A stretch of DNA of 64,000 nt from RUG11237 sp045126515 (lineage in GTDB: Bacteria > Bacillota > Clostridia > Lachnospirales > Lachnospiraceae), in the NCBI GenBank assembly GCA_045126515.1, contig JBGVOM010000103.1:1-64000 (forward strand), in the 5' to 3' direction. The translations under genes and the position numbers were made by a program. A model generated the notes under the pieces. It did no database searches and was not told the DNA's origin. It saw nothing but the letters and a program-made list of their open reading frames with translations. Shown piece by piece: positions 52,028 through 61,100 of this stretch. The stretch's first letter is position 1; every line of letters starts with the position of its first letter.

Positions 52028-53353
52028 ATGAAAAATCAAACAAATAAAAAAATAAATAATAAAGGTTTTACCTTGATAGAATTACTGATTGCGGTTGCCA
52101 TAGTTGCCGTAATTGTTGCACCAATTCTCGGTGCGATTACCACATCCATGAAAGTGAATAAAAAGGCGGATGATTTGTTAAATGAAACGTCAGTGGCACA
52201 GACATTTATGGAAGGTATAAAGGATATGTCTTTAGAGGAGATTGCAAGACAGTTTTCTCAAACCACAAATCCTAACGGAACCATGGATTTTCTTCCAGCC
52301 GGAATGGTGGGGGGATTAAATCATGACCAATATAATCAGAATTCTTTTGTACTTCGGAATGGAGTATATGAGTTTGAAAAATCAACAAGTCATATTTATA
52401 CATTTGCCGCAAGGGATGTGCAGTTTGATAACAAGACATACGATGTAAAAGTAACGCTGGATGCTTCGGATTATTATAAGAGTCCGGCGGAAACAGATGA
52501 TAAGTTTAACGATAAAATGTATGTAGATATCGCGGATTATGACTCGGATTACGACGGTTTGTATTCAGAGAGTGCCAATGTAAATGCAGAATTGTGCAGT
52601 GAGCTGGCAGTGAGGTGTGTAACAGCCAATAATCAGAAGTCCGCAGATGATATTGCTCAGGAAGCAGAACGGACGATTACGGTGAATGTGGAAAGTACAG
52701 TGGTACCTTCAAGTCCAGATCCTTTGATTGAGATTGGAGTACATTATAAGCTTAAAATCCCAAAATCCTATGTGGGAGAAGCTGATAATGGTGCAGAAGA
52801 AAAAGATACGGATCCTAACATAGCTTTCCGAAATTTTGAAGCTATCTTTAAAAATAAGGAAGATACAACAAAAAGACCGAGAAATATTTTTATTTTATAT
52901 AATCCGGATTATTATTCTACCAGTGCAAAGATAAGGGAACACATTGTAATTAACAATCCGGAGAATATTCCAATTACTGTATATTTAATTAAACAAAGCA
53001 GTGTAGAAGAATCTAAATTAAGTGCGTTAGAAAGCAATTACCGGATGGATATTAAAGTAGTAGAAGGAGTGAGAGGAACGGAATACGCTACGAAACTCCG
53101 TACAAATTTAGGTTACAATCTGTATGATTTGATAACGGCAAACAATTACAGGGAAGAAACACAGCAGGTAAAACTGTCATATGAATGTGCCGGAGCAGCT
53201 ACGACAGAAGATATTTATAATGCTTCTGAGAAAATTACAGGGGAATCCAATGAAACAGTACGAATCTTTCATAAAAAGATAGATGTGTATCCAAGTGGTG
53301 CGGCTGCCAATCATTTCAGTGGTGCACCATTGACAACATTAAGTAGTGAATGA
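52028..53353 (+). CDS. Minor prepilin-like protein 1
   Basis: 441-residue protein with a class III signal NNKG/FTLIELLIAVAIVAVIVAPIL (cleavage after G13, E5 present). The long N-terminal helix continues to about residue 65 (TSVAQTFMEGIKD). The remaining 370 residues form an unrecognised globular region, large for a pilin, suggesting a tip-located or adhesive minor pilin (PilV/GspI- or PilW/GspJ-like). GGAGGCAGGGT precedes ATG 52028. Confidence 0.75.
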   Translation: MKNQTNKKINNKGFTLIELLIAVAIVAVIVAPILGAITTSMKVNKKADDLLNETSVAQTFMEGIKDMSLEEIARQFSQTTNPNGTMDFLPAGMVGGLNHDQYNQNSFVLRNGVYEFEKSTSHIYTFAARDVQFDNKTYDVKVTLDASDYYKSPAETDDKFNDKMYVDIADYDSDYDGLYSESANVNAELCSELAVRCVTANNQKSADDIAQEAERTITVNVESTVVPSSPDPLIEIGVHYKLKIPKSYVGEADNGAEEKDTDPNIAFRNFEAIFKNKEDTTKRPRNIFILYNPDYYSTSAKIREHIVINNPENIPITVYLIKQSSVEESKLSALESNYRMDIKVVEGVRGTEYATKLRTNLGYNLYDLITANNYREETQQVKLSYECAGAATTEDIYNASEKITGESNETVRIFHKKIDVYPSGAAANHFSGAPLTTLSSE

Positions 53354-53365
53354 TGGTGAGGTTTT

Positions 53366-55822
53366 ATGAGTAATATGGATAAAATAAATAAGAAAGAAAA
53401 AAACAAAAAGAAACAAAATAATAAGGGTTCTGCCATTGTACTGGTTATTGTTGTGTTAGCACTTATGGGTATTTTAGTTTCTGTGGTACTTTATATGTGT
53501 ATGGCAAACTTTCATATGAAAGCCAACGATTTACAGTCAAAGGATAACTTCTATTCTGCGGAACAGATTTTAGACGAAATCAGGGTAGGCCTGCAGGAGG
53601 AAGTATCGGTAGCAATTGATATTGCATATATGGATGTAATACAAAAGTATGAATTGCGTTCTTCTGACCCGGAAGAACGTAAAAAGGAATTTACTATTTT
53701 GTATGTAAATAAATTAAGAGATGTATTAAAAGATCCGAATCATATTAATAACGATGGATATTATGATATTACAAAGTTGAAATCATATGTTCAGGATCAA
53801 AGTGTTGTGTTGGCACCAGGTGTAACAATTGTAGACCATGTAGGAGCGCAGATTGAAGCACTTACGGCGAAGGACAACAACGGAAATGAAGTGCCACAAA
53901 ATATAATGGTTGCATATACAGATTCCTTGGTGTTGAAAAACATCAGTGTAAAATACAAAGATACCAAGGGATATGTTTCCATTATCACCACAGACATCCG
54001 TATTGCCATTCCGAATATTTCCTTTGAATCCAGTTTACAGATTCCGGAGATTATTGATTACAGTCTTGTGGCAAATGACCAGTTAGTTGCAAATAGTAAC
54101 ACCACCATTTCCGGTAGCGTATACGGCGGAAGAGATGGTATTGTAGCAGATGATTTAAAGAGTTTCTATTTTAAAGGTTCTGATGTTGTTATTACACCTG
54201 ACCTTGTGTCAACCAAAAACGGAAAAATTGTATTTGATAAAGATACAGATCTCTGGGCTGGCGGAACTCAGGTAGAAAATGGCGGAACATTGAATCTCCT
54301 TGGAAATTCTTATATTCAGGATGACACTACTGTAATGGGAAATGCCAGCACATTGGAAGTTGGTGGTAAATATATGGGCTTGAGAAGTCCGCAAACGAAT
54401 CCAGAAAGAACTTATGCAACTTCCAGAGCAGAGGATGGAAGTGCCATTATTATCAATGGAACAAATTCTAATGTAAAATTAGCAGATGTAAAACGACTTC
54501 TTCTTCCAGGTAACGCCTATATTGGTGTAAATGATGCTAAAGACATTATTACTCCGGCACCATCCGGCACACCGACAGGTACGGCAAATATTCAGACAAA
54601 TGGAGATGTGGCATTGGGAGAATCTTTAACAGCAAAGGCTTCCCAGCTTGCCTATCTTGTACCGTCAGAATGTATTGGTTATGTAAGGAAAGATGCTGCC
54701 TCTAAGTATGAATGTGTTTTAGGAACTAATCCTGTGTTATATTCAGATTATGAAGATAAATTCTTAAAAGCAGACAAAGACAACAGAGTGGAAGTGGATT
54801 TTAGCAAGGCAGGAATTGATTATGGAACAAAATATGGTGCAAGTTTCCGCCAAAAATATGTGCGCACTACCAATGGAAATGCCACCAATGAAACGCTGAT
54901 TTATTATTACATGACGTTTAACAGTCAGGAGAGTGCATCCAAATTTTTCTATGACTATTTTTCACAAAATAAGGAACGAATCAGTCAGTATCTTGATATC
55001 TATGTTAAGACATTAGAAGTTGGTGATATTGAAAGGTTAAATGTGGCAGGTAATATTTTGAAGAAAGTTCCGAAGAAAGATGCTCAGGGAAATCAAATAA
55101 ATGGCACTGACGGAAAGCCAGAATATACATATGAACTGATTAAGGAAACGAAAACAGCAGATGATGCATCAGGTATTGACAAGGATTATGCAACGGAACT
55201 TTCTGTTTATAATTCAGTATTTGAAGGACTTACCACCAAACTGGTGCGAGATGCAGGCAGCCTGACCCAGGAAGAGAAAGATAATGTGGATGAATCGAAT
55301 CCAACCAGTGCTGGTATATTTGCAAATCTTATCGATATGGATATGTTTCAGAAGCTTTGTAATAGTCCGGAATTTAGAAATTCACATAATGAAGCACAGT
55401 TCATAAATTCGGTGGAGGGTGTAAAGGCTGTTGTTGTTGATAATAAGGGCAAAGGTATTTACAATATTTCGAATTTACCGGAAACCACTTCGTTATTAAT
55501 TGCATCCGGAGATGTTACAGTAAATGAAGAATTTAAAGGTTGTATTATCTGTGGAGGAACAATTACGGTAAGCTATGGAACTGGTGGAAACGGTAATACG
55601 GAAGATGTCACAAATGATAAAGAAATGATTCGTCATGTATTGAATATGACAACACCATTTACTATTGAAACAACACCGGGAACCACGGAAACGAAAGATA
55701 TCTGTGTAATGGATTTGTTTAAAGATGGTATGGGACTTGCCACAAGTGAAGAAAGTGCAGATAAAGAAGATCACATTGTGGTGGAAGATTTAGTAACTTA
55801 TGATAATTGGAATAAAGAGTAA
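53366..55822 (+). CDS. Very large minor pilin of GspK/PilX type
   Basis: 818 residues. A charged leader (Lys-rich) ends NNKG followed by SAIVLVIVVLALMGILVSV: +1 is Ser and position 5 is Val, so the conserved Glu5 is absent, as in GspK. GspK-like proteins cap pseudopilus tips. The first helix continues NDLQSKDNFYSAEQILDEI. The distal 700 residues include a beta-rich stretch (about 220-340: IPEIIDYSLVANDQLVANSN, NTTISGSVYGG) reminiscent of autotransporter/polymer-forming repeats and a Pro/Thr linker. GspK is usually about 320 residues, so this is more than twice normal. Confidence 0.7.
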   Translation: MSNMDKINKKEKNKKKQNNKGSAIVLVIVVLALMGILVSVVLYMCMANFHMKANDLQSKDNFYSAEQILDEIRVGLQEEVSVAIDIAYMDVIQKYELRSSDPEERKKEFTILYVNKLRDVLKDPNHINNDGYYDITKLKSYVQDQSVVLAPGVTIVDHVGAQIEALTAKDNNGNEVPQNIMVAYTDSLVLKNISVKYKDTKGYVSIITTDIRIAIPNISFESSLQIPEIIDYSLVANDQLVANSNTTISGSVYGGRDGIVADDLKSFYFKGSDVVITPDLVSTKNGKIVFDKDTDLWAGGTQVENGGTLNLLGNSYIQDDTTVMGNASTLEVGGKYMGLRSPQTNPERTYATSRAEDGSAIIINGTNSNVKLADVKRLLLPGNAYIGVNDAKDIITPAPSGTPTGTANIQTNGDVALGESLTAKASQLAYLVPSECIGYVRKDAASKYECVLGTNPVLYSDYEDKFLKADKDNRVEVDFSKAGIDYGTKYGASFRQKYVRTTNGNATNETLIYYYMTFNSQESASKFFYDYFSQNKERISQYLDIYVKTLEVGDIERLNVAGNILKKVPKKDAQGNQINGTDGKPEYTYELIKETKTADDASGIDKDYATELSVYNSVFEGLTTKLVRDAGSLTQEEKDNVDESNPTSAGIFANLIDMDMFQKLCNSPEFRNSHNEAQFINSVEGVKAVVVDNKGKGIYNISNLPETTSLLIASGDVTVNEEFKGCIICGGTITVSYGTGGNGNTEDVTNDKEMIRHVLNMTTPFTIETTPGTTETKDICVMDLFKDGMGLATSEESADKEDHIVVEDLVTYDNWNKE

Positions 55823-55835
55823 GGGGTGAGAGAGT

Positions 55836-56366
55836 ATGAAAAACAACAAAGGTTTTTCTTTAGTAGAGTTGATTATTGTGCTTGCAATTTTAGCAGTAGT
55901 TACCGGCGTTTCCTTTGTTGCACTAGGCTATGTTTATGGGAAAAATGTAAAAAGCACCATTGAAAAAGTCGACAACTCATTACTTAAAATTCAAAGTTAC
56001 ACTATGAGCAAATCAACCGGGGGAAGGGACATTTATATGCGCCTGACCAAGAAAAGTGATGGTTATTATGTTGAGTATTGGCATTCGGGTGCCACATCAC
56101 CCATTGAGTCTGAAAATATTGGTAAGAAAAATTATACACTGACTGCATATTATAATGGGGGAAGTTCCGGAACAGTGACGGTGGGTTCAGCCCAGAATTC
56201 TCAAGTGGATATATACTTTGACCGTTCTACGGGAGGTCTGCTTCCCCTTACTGCGGGAGGAGATACTTACTGGAGCAAAATAGAGGTAAGAGCAGGCGGT
56301 ACTGGTGGCTATTCTGTAAGTATCAGTAAAATCACAGGAAAGACGGAAATAAAAAAATTTCAGTGA
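55836..56366 (+). CDS. Minor prepilin-like protein 2 (GspH-like)
   Basis: 176-residue prepilin: MKNNKG/FSLVELIIVLAILAVVTGV, cleaved after G6, E5 present. The soluble part is beta-rich with GGSSGTVTV and YFDRSTGGLLPL, the pattern of GspH/FimT minor pilins. GGGGTGAGAG precedes the ATG. It starts 13 bases after the 818-residue protein gene, so the minor pilins are clearly one transcript. Confidence 0.8.
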   Translation: MKNNKGFSLVELIIVLAILAVVTGVSFVALGYVYGKNVKSTIEKVDNSLLKIQSYTMSKSTGGRDIYMRLTKKSDGYYVEYWHSGATSPIESENIGKKNYTLTAYYNGGSSGTVTVGSAQNSQVDIYFDRSTGGLLPLTAGGDTYWSKIEVRAGGTGGYSVSISKITGKTEIKKFQ

Positions 56367-56387
56367 TGATGGGAGGAGAATATTTTT

Positions 56388-58172
56388 ATGAAAAATTATA
56401 TTGTCAAAAATAATAAAGGTCTTACCCTGCTGGAAATGATTATTTCCGTTGCAATTTTGAGTATTGTAATTGTTACCATTACTTCGTTTATGGTAACGGG
56501 AACAAAGATGTTCGGGGCATCAAACAATGAAATTAAATTGCAGCAGGAAGCGCAAATGGCATTAAGTAATGTGGAAAATAGGATTATTGACACGAAGCTG
56601 GGTGTTCGATGTGATGATGATGGAAATCAGGTGATTCTCACAGTTTTTAATGAGAAAACCGCTGCAGATGCAAAGGAATATATCGTATGGAATAAGACTG
56701 ACAAAAACATATATTATGCATCATCAGCTTTTGACGTTACTTTAAGTACATTTCCTACCAATGAGGTATTGGCAAGTAATGTAGAAAACTTTAACGTAGT
56801 TATGAAAGATGCAACGCTTGGTACAACAGTGACACCGGATCCGTCTGTAACGGTTCAGCCGTCCGTAACGGCACAACCTTCCGGCAGTGCGACAAAGCAG
56901 CAGCCTAAGGTGGAAATAACAATTGAAGTAAAAGAAAGGGGAAGAACCTTTACTTCCCAGAAAGTGGTAACATTCCGTAATAACATTACCCTTGGAGCTT
57001 CGGGAGATACTATTTTTACAGGAACAAGAAATGGTTTGGACAGTAAGGCCCAAGATGTAAAAGTCACACCGGAGGATGTATATCTGGTTCCGGGTGAAAG
57101 TTATCAGTTTAATGCGAGAGTAACAGGCGTAGGATATCCTTCACAGGTAGTAACCTGGTCTGCCAATGGCACAGGTGTTACGATAAATCAAAGCGGCCTG
57201 GTAACAGTAGACAGAGAAACAGCAGCTGGAGGAGTAGTTCAGATTGTGGCGACGGCACCGGAAAATTCAGATGGTACAATTCCGTCCGGTACAGCAAGAC
57301 TTCACATTTCAAAAATTAATGGAATTAATGTGACAACCAATACTCAAAATGTCTATGCAGGAAGTATGCTGAAGGTTAATGTTGAAGTTCTTGGAAATGA
57401 ATTGAATGATGAAATGAAAAAGGTTACATTTAGCCTGAAAGACGAGAATGGCGCGACTCCAAGCTGGGTTAGATTGTATAGCAGTAGTGGTGTGTTTGGA
57501 CTGGATAAAGAAGCCAGAGGAAAGACGTTTACCATTGTTGCTACCTCAACTCACAATCCGGAAATATCTGGAACGTTGACGGTTAGAGTAGAAAATACTT
57601 CATTATCTGATTTAGGTTCACAGGCTGTTCAAGTAAACAGAAATTCTTCTACGGAATTGGTTGCAAATGTGACAGGAGAAAATCTGGCATCCTCTGAATT
57701 GCAGATTCAGTGGAGTATTCAAGATGATGCAGGACTTGGAGACAAGGTATCCATTGGTACCTATAATGGCGTTTTGAATGTAAGCAAAGATATTAATTAT
57801 GAGAATGAATATAAATTGAAAGTGGCAGCAACCATATCAGCGATAGCTTCTGACCGACTTTCAGAACCTGTGACAACTTATATCACAGTGACTATACCAA
57901 AAGTATCGATCCATTTCATAAATGGTGATGGTGGTGCAGAAATTCAAAGGAATAGTACCGTTGTATTGCCATATGAGGTAATTGGGTTGGATGGAGCAGC
58001 ACCGGATATTTATGCAACTACGAATCCTTCCATACGTAACAGTATTATATATGTAACGAATGATGGTGTTAAGCTGAGTATTGGTGCTGATGTGAAATCA
58101 AGTAAGATTTCCGTTATTGCAACTTTTAAAGATACCAATACGTCAGATACGATTGATGTAACTGTAAAATAG
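56388..58172 (+). CDS. Minor pilin with immunoglobulin-like (BIG2-type) domains
   Basis: 594 residues. Prepilin signal KNNKG/LTLLEMIISVAILSIVIV (E5 present, +1 Leu) and GspJ/PilW-like helix (QQEAQMALSNVENRI). A Thr/Pro/Val linker (TVTPDPSVTVQPSVTAQPSG, about 147-166) is followed by repeated Ig-like modules from about 223: VKVTPEDVYLVPGESYQFNA, then WSANGTGVTINQSGLVTV, and two or three more. BIG2 modules are common in adhesins, so this is probably exposed at the pilus tip. Confidence 0.8.
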   Translation: MKNYIVKNNKGLTLLEMIISVAILSIVIVTITSFMVTGTKMFGASNNEIKLQQEAQMALSNVENRIIDTKLGVRCDDDGNQVILTVFNEKTAADAKEYIVWNKTDKNIYYASSAFDVTLSTFPTNEVLASNVENFNVVMKDATLGTTVTPDPSVTVQPSVTAQPSGSATKQQPKVEITIEVKERGRTFTSQKVVTFRNNITLGASGDTIFTGTRNGLDSKAQDVKVTPEDVYLVPGESYQFNARVTGVGYPSQVVTWSANGTGVTINQSGLVTVDRETAAGGVVQIVATAPENSDGTIPSGTARLHISKINGINVTTNTQNVYAGSMLKVNVEVLGNELNDEMKKVTFSLKDENGATPSWVRLYSSSGVFGLDKEARGKTFTIVATSTHNPEISGTLTVRVENTSLSDLGSQAVQVNRNSSTELVANVTGENLASSELQIQWSIQDDAGLGDKVSIGTYNGVLNVSKDINYENEYKLKVAATISAIASDRLSEPVTTYITVTIPKVSIHFINGDGGAEIQRNSTVVLPYEVIGLDGAAPDIYATTNPSIRNSIIYVTNDGVKLSIGADVKSSKISVIATFKDTNTSDTIDVTVK

Positions 58173-58185
58173 CAGGAGGTAAAGT

Positions 58186-61100
58186 ATGGAGAAAAAACAA
58201 AAAAGAAGAAAAAAATTTCCCAAAAAGATAATCGCAGCCTCTTTGCTGGCAATTGTTTTAATTATTAACTTTGTGTATTCCTCAATCCAGAACGTGGAGG
58301 CAAAGGGTATGTTTGCCTCCGTGGAAGCAAAAGCAAAGGATGCATCTGAGGGAAAAGATACAATCAAACTGTTAGAGATATTGCCGGACGGTGAGAGTCT
58401 GGGTATGCTTGGCATGCTGATTAAGGGAAAAGAACCTTTTCAGGAGATAATAAAGGATTATTCAGATGAGCAGATTGAAGAATTTGCAAAAATGCTGAGC
58501 AAGTATGGAATTGTTAATATGGATTCCACTACCAGCGCCGTATATCCATTGACTTATTATAAGCCGGGAGAGCAGTCAACTCTTGTAAAAACGGTACCGG
58601 AACTGACAGATGAAGAAGTAGGCTATGGACTTGGTGAACAGAATCTGGTAACCGGATATTTTCAGGAAGTCAGTGCCAAAGAGTTAGAAAAGGAAAAGGT
58701 GTATTATCAGGAGATTATCGTGACAGCAACACCAATTCCTACAGAAACACCGACACCTACAGCAGAATTAACAGGAACCCCGGCACCATCTCCAACAGAA
58801 GGTGGAGAAGCAACAGCAACGCCGGTTCCACCAAATAATACTGGGGAAACAGCAACGCCGACACCAGAGGAAACAGCAACGCCGGAACCAACAGCGCAGG
58901 GTGAGGTTACTGTGGAAGCAACAGCAACGCCGGAGCCAACAGCACAGGCTGAGGTTACTGCGGAAGCAACAGCAACACCGGAACCGGAAACAGCAGAGCC
59001 AACAGAAGCAGAAACAGTTTCCTTGCATAAAAATGTTAGAAACACCGTTTTTGTTGCACAGGCAGAGATAAAAGCTGATGAACAAAAAAATGCAGGTTCA
59101 GTAGGGCTGGCAGAAGGTACGGAAGCCACAGCAACACCAGAACCGATACAGGGACCTACGGTGATACCAACAGAAGGCCTTACAGAAACTGTTACTCCTT
59201 TATCAGAGGTTTACTTTGAGGAAAACGGGAAAAAGGTTTTTTTAAAGTATAACGAAGAAGGCTTCAATAACAGTACAGAAGAAGGAAGATTTTTCCGATT
59301 TGTGTCAGAAGAAGAATACAACAAACTTCCGGTAGAAGAATTAGACAGTCTGTACAAAGGTGTGGGTTATGAGTTTGTATTTAATTCTAAGGCAGAAATC
59401 AGAAACAATGATTTATTCAAAAAGTATGTTCTTGGAATTACAGATGAAACACAGTTACAGAATGTAGAGATTGAATTGGATACCTATTCGGTAGATGTTT
59501 TACCTGAATGTGTCAATTTATGTGATTATGATTTAGTATATATGGCACAGCCAATTTTTTATACGAGAACATTGGAAGGTGAAAGCAAACAGATATACGA
59601 GTGGGAATATGCGAATCCGGATATAAGCGAAGAAGACAAGCAGACAAAATTCTCACCATGGATTACTGTGGCGGAAACCCAGAATGCCAACATGGACGCA
59701 GTTGCAAAAAGGATTGCAGCAGCTACCATTAATAGTACAGACCCACTAAAATTAGTAGTAGACGCTTCCATTATGGAAGAATATGATCGGGCGTTTACTC
59801 TATATACAGTAAATGCGGCTAAATTAACAACAGGCACAGTAACAGAAGGACTGGCTTCCATAGCGGCGAATGCAGAAGCAAATGCAGAAATTATCAAAAA
59901 TAATGGGATTTATAAAGCTTTGCTTATGTTAGCTCAGGATGACTTTGCAACTACGATTAAAAACGTATGCACAGTAGAAAACCAGATTTATGTAGTAGAT
60001 GATGAATTGTGGAATGCGGATGGCTTGACAGACGAACTGTATGGGAATATTTCCGATGAAACTTCAATCTTCCAAACATCAAAAGGTCACTATGTAAATG
60101 ACAATATTTATTTTTACAAGCATATTAAGACAGATTACAGCAAAGCACTTTGTGATACAGAGGCTGTGTCTATGCTGAATGGTGATTTTAGAAGTACTTT
60201 TAAAAAGAGTATTCTGGCAACACGTTTTTCTGATGTGGTAAATGCTATTGATCACGAAAATGAGACAAATGCCTACTTTGAAAGTAGCAGAGAACAGATG
60301 AATGCCGATGAAATATCATCAGATATGGTATTGCAGTATCTGTTAAATTATACAGGAGAAGCAGTAGAAATTAAGAAAAATCATATTTCTGTGTTGGAAA
60401 TTGAACCGTGTGCGGATTTTTCCTATGATTACGGAAAAAATGGTAAAATGACTGATAAGCAAAAGGAATTCATTGAAAAATGGATGAATGATTTTGCACA
60501 TACTGCTGAGGAAAAAGCGCAAGGAAAGGCTACAAAAACTTTTGATGACGTGGAATTCACCTGTATGTCCATGCAGGAATTTATCGGTAAAAACGAAGAT
60601 TTGAATGCTACTTACGATATGATTTATATTGGAAGTAATATTGGAAAGTTTAAGAATTCTGATGGTGTGCGTGAATTTAATGATGAGTCTATGACTGGTC
60701 TGGTGTATACTCATATCGGGGATACCACAGGGCGAGAAGCAGAGAAAAGTTCCGGATTTGGTCTTTTAGATAGAGATTATACATCTGCGGATAGAAATGC
60801 ATTTAAGGGTGAGTCTACTGTGGTGCGAACGACAGGAAATGATTTGACTACCTATAAGAAAAGGGATTTACTGAACTTTTTGGCATCAGGTTATCCGGTG
60901 ATTGTGGCAGAAAATCTGTTTACATACGAAGCAGAAGGAACAACCAGAAAGCCTGCAGGTATTAATTCTGTGAATACAGAGCAAGGTGGAGTTAGCGATA
61001 CTTCAGATACGAGAATCGTTTATGTAAGAAAACCTAATGATTGGAAAGATTGGGATAAGTTATATGCCCATATGTATCAAAAAAATGGGGACAGTAAAAC

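Noticed and set aside
58707..59129. Minus-strand and alternate-frame ORFs over the Thr/Pro repeats
   Set aside because: They exist only because the TATPEPTAQ repeat DNA is open in several frames; translations are simple repeats.
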